Assembly (NCBI GenBank): GCA_023142995.1
Contig: JAGLIM010000001.1
Coordinates: forward strand, 1-35,447
Length of the DNA stretch: 35,447 bases
Direction of reading: 5' to 3'
DNA from: Minisyncoccota bacterium
GTDB lineage: Bacteria; Patescibacteriota; Minisyncoccia; JAHIHE01; JAGLIN01
The notes beneath the pieces were generated by a model. The model did no database searches and was not told the origin of the DNA. It worked only from the letters and a program-made list of their open reading frames with translations. This document shows positions 27,539 through 35,447 of the stretch, piece after piece. The position numbers and the translations under genes are program-made. Numbering within the stretch: the first letter of the stretch is position 1; the number at the start of each line of letters is the position of its first letter.

Positions 27539-29290
27539 TTATTTGTTTTTCGCTACTGCTTCCTTATTTAATCCGTTTTTCAGTGGAAAATAAACTTTAG
27601 CAGTATATTCATTCATCATTCTATAAGTATTAAAATATGATCCATTCAATGCAACAGCATGTTTCATTATTTTTATAAACCCTAAGCGGTCTTGATAGTA
27701 TAAAGGCAAAATCTTATTTGCCAGTTTATCATACAGATCAGTAACCTCTGAATTCCAACTATCTTTATTATCAAGTCGCGCTTCATTCATATTTGTACCA
27801 ATTGACCAACCTGTTACTCCTTCGATCCACCCCTCTGGCCACCAGCCATCTAATACACTTAAATGAGGAATTGCATTAAACGCAGCTTTCATTCCGCTTG
27901 TACCAGATGCTTCGTGTTTCTGTAAAGGAGTATTAAGCCAAATATCAACTCCAGCAACAAGTTTCGTTGCCATATCCATATTGTAATCTTCTAAAAAGAC
28001 CATCTTGATCTTTCCTTTATGCTCTTGAGTCTTTTGAAAAATAGCTTTTATCAACTCAATACCTTTTTGATCTTTCGGATGAGCTTCTCCTGCAAAGATG
28101 ATTTGCAAGCAACCAACAGAAGAGATCATTTCTTCTAATCTATTAAGATCTGCAAGAACAAGAGCAGGACGCTTATAAGATGTAAATCGACGAGCATAAC
28201 CTAATGTACAAACATCATCTGAAAATTTATTTACTGAAAATTTATTTACATATTCAATCAAATCTTTTTTAATTTGAATATGAACATCCCAGATTTTATC
28301 ATCAGGGATACTAATTGCTTTTCGAAAAGTAGAAGGATCATAACTCCATTCTGGAATATATTCATCATAAAGCTTTTTAAAACTCGGATGCGTCCATTCC
28401 ATATGATAAGCACCATTTGTAACTGGGATCACATCATACTTTGGAAACATTTTCTCTGTCACTTTTTCATGAGTTTTAGCAACTCCTGTTACTACACCAG
28501 AAAAATGAAGTGACAATCTAGTCATACAAAGCCTACCTTCTATCTTGGCCTCTTTCGGAATTTCTTCAAACAAATCAGCAGGAAGAACTCTTTTTACATC
28601 ATCTAATGAAAAGCGATCATGACCAGCTGCTACAGGTGTATGCGTGGTAAATGCTAATTTAGAACCAATATAATCCATCGCTTCGTTGTGAGTTGAAAAA
28701 TCATCTTTAACTTTATTATAAAGAGACAAACCAACAAATGAAGCGTGACCTTCGTTAAGATGATAGACACGAACTTTTTGAGAATTAAATTTCAGTTTCT
28801 CAAGCAAAGCTAGTCCCCCTAGCCCAAGAATTTGTTCCTGACAAAGACGATAGAACGAATCTCCTCCGTATAAATTGCTTGTTAGTGTGCGATCATACTC
28901 AGTATTATCTTGAACGTTTGAATCTAGAAAATATACTGGCACGGTAGAACCAAATTGTCCAACAATATCATATTGCCAAACCGCACAAGAAACATTGTGA
29001 TCACTTAAAGGAACATCAATTGTAAATGGAAGCTTTGTCAGATATTCTTCCTTATTCCACATTTCACAATGACTTACTTGTTTTCCAGCTAGATCAAGAC
29101 TTTGTCCTACATAACCTTTTTCATGCAAAAGCGTAATTCCCAAAGCTGAATATTTAAAATCAGCAATAGTTTTCAATGTATCTCCCGCCAGCACACCTAA
29201 TCCGCCACTATATGTTGACATATCTGATCTAATAGCAACTTCCATTGAAAAATAAGCAACATCCAATAATTTATCTTTATTCTTTTTCAT
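27539..29290 (-). CDS. glgP: Alpha-glucan (glycogen/starch) phosphorylase
   Basis: DVAYFSMEVAIRSDMSTYSGGLGVLAGDTLK; HLNEGHASFVGL; YARRFTSYKRPALVL; VDIWLNTPLQKHEASGTSGMKAAFNAIPHLSVLDGWW. Confidence 0.95.
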   Translation of the reverse strand: MKKNKDKLLDVAYFSMEVAIRSDMSTYSGGLGVLAGDTLKTIADFKYSALGITLLHEKGYVGQSLDLAGKQVSHCEMWNKEEYLTKLPFTIDVPLSDHNVSCAVWQYDIVGQFGSTVPVYFLDSNVQDNTEYDRTLTSNLYGGDSFYRLCQEQILGLGGLALLEKLKFNSQKVRVYHLNEGHASFVGLSLYNKVKDDFSTHNEAMDYIGSKLAFTTHTPVAAGHDRFSLDDVKRVLPADLFEEIPKEAKIEGRLCMTRLSLHFSGVVTGVAKTHEKVTEKMFPKYDVIPVTNGAYHMEWTHPSFKKLYDEYIPEWSYDPSTFRKAISIPDDKIWDVHIQIKKDLIEYVNKFSVNKFSDDVCTLGYARRFTSYKRPALVLADLNRLEEMISSVGCLQIIFAGEAHPKDQKGIELIKAIFQKTQEHKGKIKMVFLEDYNMDMATKLVAGVDIWLNTPLQKHEASGTSGMKAAFNAIPHLSVLDGWWPEGWIEGVTGWSIGTNMNEARLDNKDSWNSEVTDLYDKLANKILPLYYQDRLGFIKIMKHAVALNGSYFNTYRMMNEYTAKVYFPLKNGLNKEAVAKNK

Positions 29291-29430
29291 AATTAAATTT
29301 TAATTAATATATTACTTTTTAATATCTAAACTTCAAGTCTGAAGTTTACTCTTTAAAGTATAAAAACATATCTATAATCTAATATTACTCTAAAAAAGCT
29401 TATTCGTAAAGAAAGTTATAATAAAAATTA

Positions 29431-29459
29431 TAATAAAAAAAAACACTTCCTAGAAGTGT
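29431..29459 (-). terminator. Rho-independent terminator on the minus strand
   Basis: Minus-strand ACACTTCTAGGAAGTGT followed by TTTTTTTATTATAA. Confidence 0.75.
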
Positions 29460-29479
29460 CACGAACATTTCTATCAAAC

Positions 29480-29539
29480 TGAAATATCCATATAGTGTTT
29501 TTCTCACGGCCGTGAGAAAAACACTATATGGATATTTCA
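29480..29539. repeat. 60-nt perfect palindrome with no spacer
   Basis: TGAAATATCCATATAGTGTTTTTCTCACGG|CCGTGAGAAAAACACTATATGGATATTTCA; each 30-nt half is the exact reverse complement of the other. Confidence 0.97.
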
Positions 29540-29607
29540 TTAGAAAACACTTCTTTAGACAAAAATAAATTTAGCTTGTTAATTATATTTCTACTTTAAA
29601 ACCCTAT

Positions 29608-29704
29608 AAAAAACAGGTTTTGTCATATAGCAGATGCGAGAATCAGAAATTTAAGACAAAAAATAAATTATAAAAAAATTTATTAGTTTTTCAGAGATTC
29701 CTTA
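29608..29704. mobile_element. MITE-like element copy 2 (one end degraded)
   Basis: AAAAAACAGGTTTTGTCAT ... ATTAGTTTTTCAGAGATTCCTTAA, matching copies 1 and 3. Confidence 0.6.
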
Positions 29705-29711
29705 ATTATTT

Positions 29712-31010
29712 TCAGAAATTAATTTTCCAAGTCAGATCTGACATCGTATGCCGATCATCCACTCTGCTTCCGCCATTATCTTTCAAGTTTTTACCAATTG
29801 AATATAAAATTTTATCCTCCTTGGAATATCTTAATGAATTGCCATCAAAATAATCCAATGGAACAGATGATAAATAATCAGGAACTAACTGTTCTAAAGA
29901 GTTTGGAAGATCACCATTATCGTTTTTATATGCTTTCATTGCGATCATAGTTTGTGTTGCGGATACCAAAGAATCTTCATTACATTTTTTCGTATTCATT
30001 GAAGATAAACCTGTTGCAGTAATATCGTATAGTGTTTTACCAATAATATTTTCAGATAAATAAATTTCTATAAAAGAAGAAGGAGCCTGCGTTTGAATAT
30101 CAATATTTTCAATATTGTTATAAAATTTATTCGTATTTTCAATATTTTTTCTTGCATAACTCGCAAAAAGATCTTTTGTTTTATTTGGTCTAAAATAATA
30201 ATTATTATTTAACTTCTTTGATATACCATGACTTTCTTCTTCCGTAAAAGATGGAAACATTTCAGTATCACCATTTGCAAGAGCATCAATTGTCAAAGAT
30301 CGTATATGATATTCACATTTAATAATCGCAATAAGCCCATCCTCGTTTTTATAGAACTGATCCATATCAAGAGCATATTTTTTTAACTCACTATTATTTA
30401 AGTTTGATGAAGTAATAATAGATTGTATTGTTTTAAATCCCCGTTTTTTCATATCCATTGCAACGAGATATTCAATTAAAGAAACTTGTGATTCCTGCAT
30501 TTTTTGTGCAACATATACAGAACTCAGTGCTTCTTCTATTGCTTCCTTTTTCTTCTCTTGTTTTGACAAATATAATGCTTTAATAGAACTATACCCAGAT
30601 ATTATTCTCCAGGAATTTAATGAAGGAAGAATCATCCTTGAATTTATATTTTTCGGATCAGCTAATAATGGATATTGATAATTCGGTTTACGCACAGCTA
30701 CAGAAAAAAAATCAAAAGCTTCTTGATTATTAAAGATAATCTCTTTTGCCAATTCTTCATTCCACATCTTATTATCAATCATATCTTTAATCTCTTTTGT
30801 TTTTCCTTCTGGCTCATATACAACCTCTTCAATCTTGATCAAATCAAAATAAGCATTTTTTTCATCAGAAACTGAAATTATTCGCAAACTCAAATCGGAA
30901 TCATTGATAGAAGCTATGTCCTTTGTAAATAAATTAAGAATTCTCGGAAATAATGCTACTAGAATAATTAAAATAAAAATACTGAACATTATAAATTTGA
31001 TTTTATTCAT
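29712..31010 (-). CDS. Hypothetical membrane-anchored protein, secretin/pilin-like C-terminal segment
   Basis: N-terminal TM FIMFSIFILIILVALF; C-terminal AMKAYKNDNGDLPNSLEQLVPDYLSSVPLDYFDGNSLRYSKEDKILYSIGKNLKDNGG. Confidence 0.75.
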   Translation of the reverse strand: MNKIKFIMFSIFILIILVALFPRILNLFTKDIASINDSDLSLRIISVSDEKNAYFDLIKIEEVVYEPEGKTKEIKDMIDNKMWNEELAKEIIFNNQEAFDFFSVAVRKPNYQYPLLADPKNINSRMILPSLNSWRIISGYSSIKALYLSKQEKKKEAIEEALSSVYVAQKMQESQVSLIEYLVAMDMKKRGFKTIQSIITSSNLNNSELKKYALDMDQFYKNEDGLIAIIKCEYHIRSLTIDALANGDTEMFPSFTEEESHGISKKLNNNYYFRPNKTKDLFASYARKNIENTNKFYNNIENIDIQTQAPSSFIEIYLSENIIGKTLYDITATGLSSMNTKKCNEDSLVSATQTMIAMKAYKNDNGDLPNSLEQLVPDYLSSVPLDYFDGNSLRYSKEDKILYSIGKNLKDNGGSRVDDRHTMSDLTWKINF

Positions 31011-31120
31011 TTTCTTAAATTATTTATTATATCTATATACTATCACAAACCATCAGAAAGTTCTATTATCCCTTTCACATATCTCGCGCCTAACACACAA
31101 TTGTATTTGAAAAAAAACTT

Positions 31121-31163
31121 AAATAAAAAATCGAAGTAAACTTTCAATTAAAGCTACTTCGAT
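31121..31163 (-). terminator. Rho-independent terminator on the minus strand
   Basis: Minus-strand ATCGAAGTA...TACTTCGAT followed by TTTTTTATTT; 9-bp stem. Confidence 0.8.
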
Positions 31164-31246
31164 ATTGTATTGTATTTATTATGGACTTGTATGTTTCCAA
31201 ACCAAACGCTTGAGAGTCCATGAAATGTCATAGACCGAACAGTCAT
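31154..31246 (-). CDS. Candidate 30-aa small ORF whose stop lies in the terminator stem
   Basis: MTVRSMTFHGLSSVWFGNIQVHNKYNTISK*, or alternatively a structured RNA (ATGGACT...AGTCCAT stem). Confidence 0.3.
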   Translation of the reverse strand: MTVRSMTFHGLSSVWFGNIQVHNKYNTISK

Positions 31247-31351
31247 TACCATAAATTATGATCAACAGACAAATTGGGACACCCAATTTTTTAAAAGAAC
31301 AATCTCAATATAAATTAACAAACAAACTAAATTTTGTCAATGATTAATATC

Positions 31352-31490
31352 TAAGGAACTTCTAAAAAACGCAGTTTTTGTCATTCCCTCACTGAACTAA
31401 ATTCAGCATAAACTCCGGAGAGAATCCAGTGTTTAAATCAAAATACAAATTTTAAAATATGACTCTTAATAGTTTTTCAGAGCTTCTCTA
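31352..31490. mobile_element. MITE-like element copy 3, inverted relative to copy 1
   Basis: TAAGGAACTTCTAAAAAACGCAGTTTTTGTCATTCC ... GTTTTTCAGAGCTTCTCTA. Confidence 0.7.
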
Positions 31491-31608
31491 ATTACTATTA
31501 GAAAATTTTGATATTCCCTTACAAAATAAAACTTGTTTTTAAAAACAAAAAAATACGGCGAACTCATCAAAAATGAGTCAACCGCAATTGAAAAATATGC
31601 CTGATTAT

Positions 31609-31995
31609 TTATCGCCCACAACCAGGACATTTGCCATCGGTGGATTGCATGTGCTCTATTGAGCCACACATATCACATCCAATTTCCATTATTTCATTTA
31701 TTGGAGTATATTGGCAAGAATAATACTCCACCGAAAATAGTGGTTGGAGTCTTTCAATCTCTCTGATTGCCAGAGCTTCATCAAAAAACTCTCCAGCTTT
31801 TACCTTCAGCTCCTCGTTAGACACTTTACCGTCTTTAGCAAGATTTCTTGCCTCTTCGGTAAGTTCAACGATTACCTCAGCTGTCGAATCAATATATTTC
31901 TTAACCATTCCATCTTTTTTTTCGTGAATAATAATCACATTACTAGACGACTCAAAAGCAATTCCAAAATCAAGAATTGGAAAAATCTTTTCCAT
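31609..31995 (-). CDS. Hypothetical protein with C-terminal zinc ribbon
   Basis: CDMCGSIEHMQSTDGKCPGCGR at the C-terminus. Confidence 0.75.
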   Translation of the reverse strand: MEKIFPILDFGIAFESSSNVIIIHEKKDGMVKKYIDSTAEVIVELTEEARNLAKDGKVSNEELKVKAGEFFDEALAIREIERLQPLFSVEYYSCQYTPINEIMEIGCDMCGSIEHMQSTDGKCPGCGR

Positions 31996-32049
31996 ATTTT
32001 CAATATTAAAAAGGAGCTGATGTCATAGACACCTGCTCCGTCCTGAGAT

Positions 32050-32508
32050 CTATTTCTCAAGAAAATTTGATTCGGCAATTATGCCATTTCGAACTTCCAC
32101 AATGTCTCCTTTCTCAAAAGGAAGAACAACATTCTCTTCTGGAAAAGACCAATAAGTTGGTATATCACTTATCATACCGTTTTGTTGAATTTCTGTTATC
32201 GGCAGCAATAGCACCATAAGCTCTGTACTTTCTGTACAGACGATGATATCACTTTCTGCCCTATAGACACCATCAGAAATTCCCCATTCTGGTATTGGTC
32301 CAGATTGATGCGCAGTCCCCGAACCGAGAGAATGTATTGTTAACGAAGTACAGACAGCTCCGAGAATGCAAAGAAGTATTATAATCGTAATTACAGCAGA
32401 CTTGTCTTCTTTTTTTGTTGATTCATATCCTTTGGAGTAAAGTAAAGCTCCGATTAAAAGACCAACCCCAATCAATAGCAGTATATATTGTATTATCATT
32501 TCTTCCAC
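32050..32508 (-). CDS. Hypothetical membrane protein (two N-terminal TM segments)
   Basis: IIQYILLLIGVGLLIGALLY and AVITIIILLCILGAVCTSL. Confidence 0.65.
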   Translation of the reverse strand: MEEMIIQYILLLIGVGLLIGALLYSKGYESTKKEDKSAVITIIILLCILGAVCTSLTIHSLGSGTAHQSGPIPEWGISDGVYRAESDIIVCTESTELMVLLLPITEIQQNGMISDIPTYWSFPEENVVLPFEKGDIVEVRNGIIAESNFLEK

Positions 32509-32871
32509 TTTTCCTTTCGCTCTAAATAACCTTCATTGGATTATAAATCCTCTTGGTTTTTTAAAAAGCATTTATATTTTTACCTCTGAAGCTTATCAGA
32601 GGTTTTTCTAAACCTACAAAATAACTTATAGATTTAAAAAAAATAAAAGAAAAATTTATATTTTATTGAGATAATACTTAAATTCCTTGAGATTAATCCT
32701 TCTTCAGAATAACATAGAAGTATACACTCATTTTTCAAAATTGTCAACTTCAAAATCAAAAGATTTCAACAGTTCTTCAAATATACGAATAACCGCTTAA
32801 ATACTAATATTCTGCAAACAAAAAACGTTATAAGAATTAAAAAAAATAGGCATGGAGATTCACGCCTTATT

Positions 32872-33072
32872 TTACACACTGTCATCAGATTCATCTCTGA
32901 TAGCCTCCATCCTTTTATGTAAAGGAATGGATTTATTAAATCTTTGTTCCATTTCATGACGCAAACTATGCATTGCTAATGTCGGAGTTTTACTGGATCT
33001 CAAATTCTCTATTGTCTCGTTCAAAAGCCTCCTTGCTTCCTCTGCTAATTCATCAAAACTTAATTCAACCAA
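32872..33072 (-). CDS. Small hypothetical protein
   Basis: 66 aa, charged and helical, MVELSFDELAEEARRLLNETIENLRSS; coding-like composition. Confidence 0.55.
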   Translation of the reverse strand: MVELSFDELAEEARRLLNETIENLRSSKTPTLAMHSLRHEMEQRFNKSIPLHKRMEAIRDESDDSV

Positions 33073-33213
33073 TCTTTTTTCTTCTGGAATATTATTCCCC
33101 CCTTTAATGTTGTTACTTTTCTAAAGTATAATTTAAACTTAAAATATGTCAAATTATTATTTCATATTTATGTTGTAATAATAGCTTATTTATAGACTTC
33201 TCCACACTGGTCA

Positions 33214-33305
33214 TTGACTTTTTGTAGTTCTTGATCTATACTATTTATATTAAGACGAGAAAGGATCCGAACGGTTTAATGCCTAAGGAGCCTTTTTCTT
33301 TTTAT
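33214..33305 (+). ncRNA. Candidate short plus-strand transcript (promoter plus terminator-like hairpin)
   Basis: TTGACT, 17-nt spacer, TATACT (33237-33242), then AAAGGATCC...GGAGCCTTT hairpin and TTTTTCTTTTT. Confidence 0.35.
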
Positions 33306-33814
33306 GTAATTTTCTTTTTTATCTCTTTATATTCCAAACAATCAAAGTATTCTGATCCAATTTCCTTATATAAAGATGAAGCAAATTTTTTATTAGGGAA
33401 TAGTATTTTTTTAAATCTTTTTTCTTCAATCAAAAAATCTACCAACATTTTATAATCTCCATCTCCTGAAACAAGAATTATTTTATCAAATGATTCTTTT
33501 TTGTATATTTTTTTCATAACTTGAAAAATAATATCAGAATCAACATTACCCTTTTTCTTTCCAAGCATCGCTGAATTATGTTCACGAAACATTAAAACAA
33601 AACCAGCCTCCTGAATCTCTTCATATAAATCACGATTGTTCTCATTAACACATCCAAAAAAATAATAAGCTTTAGAAACTTTATATTTATCCTGCAAATA
33701 AATTCTAAATTTCTCAAGACTAACTTTCCATGATTTTCTTGGACTTTTTGTTGTACCCATATATAAATTCTGCCCATCTATAAAAGCAAAATTATTTTCT
33801 TTTTTTGAATTCAT
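33302..33814 (-). CDS. NYN/PIN-like domain protein (LabA/DUF88-type)
   Basis: FAFIDGQNLYMG; GNVDSDIIFQVMKKIY; KIILVSGDGDYKMLVDFL. Confidence 0.9.
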   Translation of the reverse strand: MNSKKENNFAFIDGQNLYMGTTKSPRKSWKVSLEKFRIYLQDKYKVSKAYYFFGCVNENNRDLYEEIQEAGFVLMFREHNSAMLGKKKGNVDSDIIFQVMKKIYKKESFDKIILVSGDGDYKMLVDFLIEEKRFKKILFPNKKFASSLYKEIGSEYFDCLEYKEIKKKIT

Positions 33815-33940
33815 ATTTAATATTTTGTTTATTATATTTACATCTTATCACCAGAACTAGTAATTAAACAAATTGTAATATTATTAGAACTTATATAGAA
33901 TATATCACGCAAAGTAAACATTATTTCTCTAATCTAAATA

Positions 33941-34396
33941 TTATTCTTTGGTGTTTTGCAATTCATTTATACTATTTGAAAATTTCTCAAGTAACACTTG
34001 GAAAGCATGTCTATAAATTTTTTCTACCGAATCTTTATCTGCAGGAGAATCTTTATCAAACTCTAAAGATTGAAAATCGCTAGAATCAATTGAAAAATAA
34101 TTATATAAATCTTTCAAGTCGACTTCTTGTTTTCCACACTTTCTTAACGGATATCTATTAATATCATAACCTTGACTACTTCCCTGAAACTTCCCAATCA
34201 GAAAATATGTTTCTGCGTTTATTATTTCCTTTATAACTGAACCTAATTTCATATTATTACTAATTTTCGCAAATGTATCAAGATCTAAAGAAGATTCAAT
34301 AAAATCCATTGTAACCTTTTCAAATCTACATATAATTTTATCTTTCAGTCCATCTGGTATATTAATACCACCAACTGAAATTAACCTTTTTACCAT
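33941..34396 (-). CDS. Hypothetical protein
   Basis: 151-aa ORF overlapping the upstream ORF by 7 nt. Confidence 0.65.
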   Translation of the reverse strand: MVKRLISVGGINIPDGLKDKIICRFEKVTMDFIESSLDLDTFAKISNNMKLGSVIKEIINAETYFLIGKFQGSSQGYDINRYPLRKCGKQEVDLKDLYNYFSIDSSDFQSLEFDKDSPADKDSVEKIYRHAFQVLLEKFSNSINELQNTKE

Positions 34397-34725
34397 ACTT
34401 TTTTAAGATTTTCTGGTAAGTCACTAAGAAGTTCTTGTGAAGAGTCAGTAAGTTCTTTTTCTTCTTCTGGCTTAATTAAATTAATAAAGGAACCCGTTGA
34501 TATTGCATCGCCATAAACACCCTCCTTTTTCTCTCTTTCTACTGATTTTAATCCATGTACATGACGTAAACCAATTGATCTATTAGAAAGAAATAAAAGA
34601 TTATCATATGATAATATAGATTTTTCTGTTTCAGTATTATTTTCTATTTTCTCAGTTTCTTCTTGTGGTTCAAGACTATTTCCAATCCCAATAGTTTCTA
34701 TGGTCATATATTTTATATTATTCAT
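34390..34725 (-). CDS. Hypothetical protein
   Basis: 111-aa acidic ORF in operon with the downstream gene. Confidence 0.65.
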   Translation of the reverse strand: MNNIKYMTIETIGIGNSLEPQEETEKIENNTETEKSILSYDNLLFLSNRSIGLRHVHGLKSVEREKKEGVYGDAISTGSFINLIKPEEEKELTDSSQELLSDLPENLKKVW

Positions 34726-34783
34726 TATACTTATATCTTATCACAAATATGCAAAATTCTCTACAGTCTTTTTGAGGATATAA

Positions 34784-34920
34784 AGATAACCGCTTGCAAG
34801 CGGTTATCTAACTGGCTTGAGGTCTGGGACGCCTGTCCGCCTTGGGAGGGATGTTGGAACCTTTTTGGTCAAAAAAATGACCAAATAAAATAAGTCGTCT
34901 CAGCTATGTTAGCATATTGA
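34784..34920. other. GC-rich hairpin-containing intergenic island (possible structured RNA)
   Basis: 26-nt perfect palindrome AGATAACCGCTTGCAAGCGGTTATCT (34784-34809), then a GC-rich stretch, then GGTC-AAAAAAAT-GACC and AGTCGTC...GACGACT stems. Confidence 0.45.
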
Positions 34921-34942
34921 CGACTCTTTTTCTGAAAAGAAT

Positions 34943-35350
34943 TCAAGAATAAAGCATTTGAGATAATGTTTCTGTTAGGTTTTTCTCTAGGCCTTTGCTT
35001 TCCACAATCTTCTGAATTTGACAGGCTAAATAGAAAATATGGCGCTCGTCAACTTTTTCACCAAGACGAAGGAAATCATTGCTGGTTGTAAAAATTATTT
35101 TCTCTTCACTGTTTGAGATAATTAAACCTCCAACCTTTTCACTATACAATCCAAAAAGTCCAGTATTTTTTAAAAGCATTAATGAAATTTCTACTTCAAT
35201 TCCACTAAAAGATGTTTTTCTTCCTTTTAAAAATCTTTCATCTTTGACCACTCCTTTATCTGTTTCTATCCATGTTAACTTTCCCATTTTTGTTAGTTTT
35301 ATTAACAAGTCACTTAGATTTTTAATATCAAGCATTAGTTTCACCTCCAA
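34943..35350 (-). CDS. Hypothetical protein
   Basis: 135-aa ORF with coding-like composition; TGA stop just before the AGTCGTC/GACGACT hairpin. Confidence 0.65.
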   Translation of the reverse strand: MEVKLMLDIKNLSDLLIKLTKMGKLTWIETDKGVVKDERFLKGRKTSFSGIEVEISLMLLKNTGLFGLYSEKVGGLIISNSEEKIIFTTSNDFLRLGEKVDERHIFYLACQIQKIVESKGLEKNLTETLSQMLYS

Positions 35351-35447
35351 AAGTGATAAATATCTACTAATTTAATAGAAATATATCACCCAAGAAAATA
35401 AAACTTTTCTAAAATGCCTGATTATTAAACAACTTTGAAGCATACAC

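Noticed and set aside
31466-31669. 67-aa minus-strand ORF
   Set aside because: Overlaps the zinc-ribbon gene's 3' end in another frame and runs into the MITE-like repeat.
34784-34870. tRNA gene in the GC-rich island
   Set aside because: No convincing T-loop GGTTCRANNCC, anticodon arm or acceptor pairing found on either strand by eye.
34663-34893. 76-aa plus-strand ORF (VWDACPPWEGCW)
   Set aside because: Overlaps the antisense start of the 111-aa gene and the hairpin-rich GC island; coding unlikely.

Overview
This is an AT-rich bacterial window, and its gene content and repeats look like a Candidate Phyla Radiation (Patescibacteria-like) genome; that taxonomy is inference. Nearly all coding sequence is on the minus strand; one well-formed gene (23213-23539) is on the plus strand. 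Housekeeping-type genes include a DEDDh exonuclease, a UvrD/AddA-like helicase-nuclease, a BtpA family protein, an ABC exporter, a cold-shock protein, a HI0933-like flavoprotein, a Dus enzyme and an alpha-glucan phosphorylase. Between about 6.0 and 15.3 kb lies a compact defence-type island. It holds an XRE-Panacea/RelE-like toxin-antitoxin pair, an ABC-three-component-like (DUF2326) operon, a Gabija-like GajA/GajB pair, a Fic protein and a truncated Bro-N protein. The most interesting candidate is the four-gene operon at 7405-10207. There a 63-aa single-TM protein ends in a motif (NAKQYQANDNSSINV) that is nearly duplicated at the N-terminus of the next protein (NAEQYQSNDNSVINV), directly upstream of the ABC-3C middle component and ATPase. 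This resembles paired effector/sensor adhesion motifs. Other notable signals are four copies of a hairpin element carrying a variable 21-nt tandem array, a MITE-like repeat family, a 60-nt perfect palindrome, a Nudix gene interrupted by one in-frame TGA, a candidate 30-codon sORF, a candidate plus-strand sRNA and a GC-rich structured island near 34.8 kb. All calls come from reading the sequence; no database search was run.
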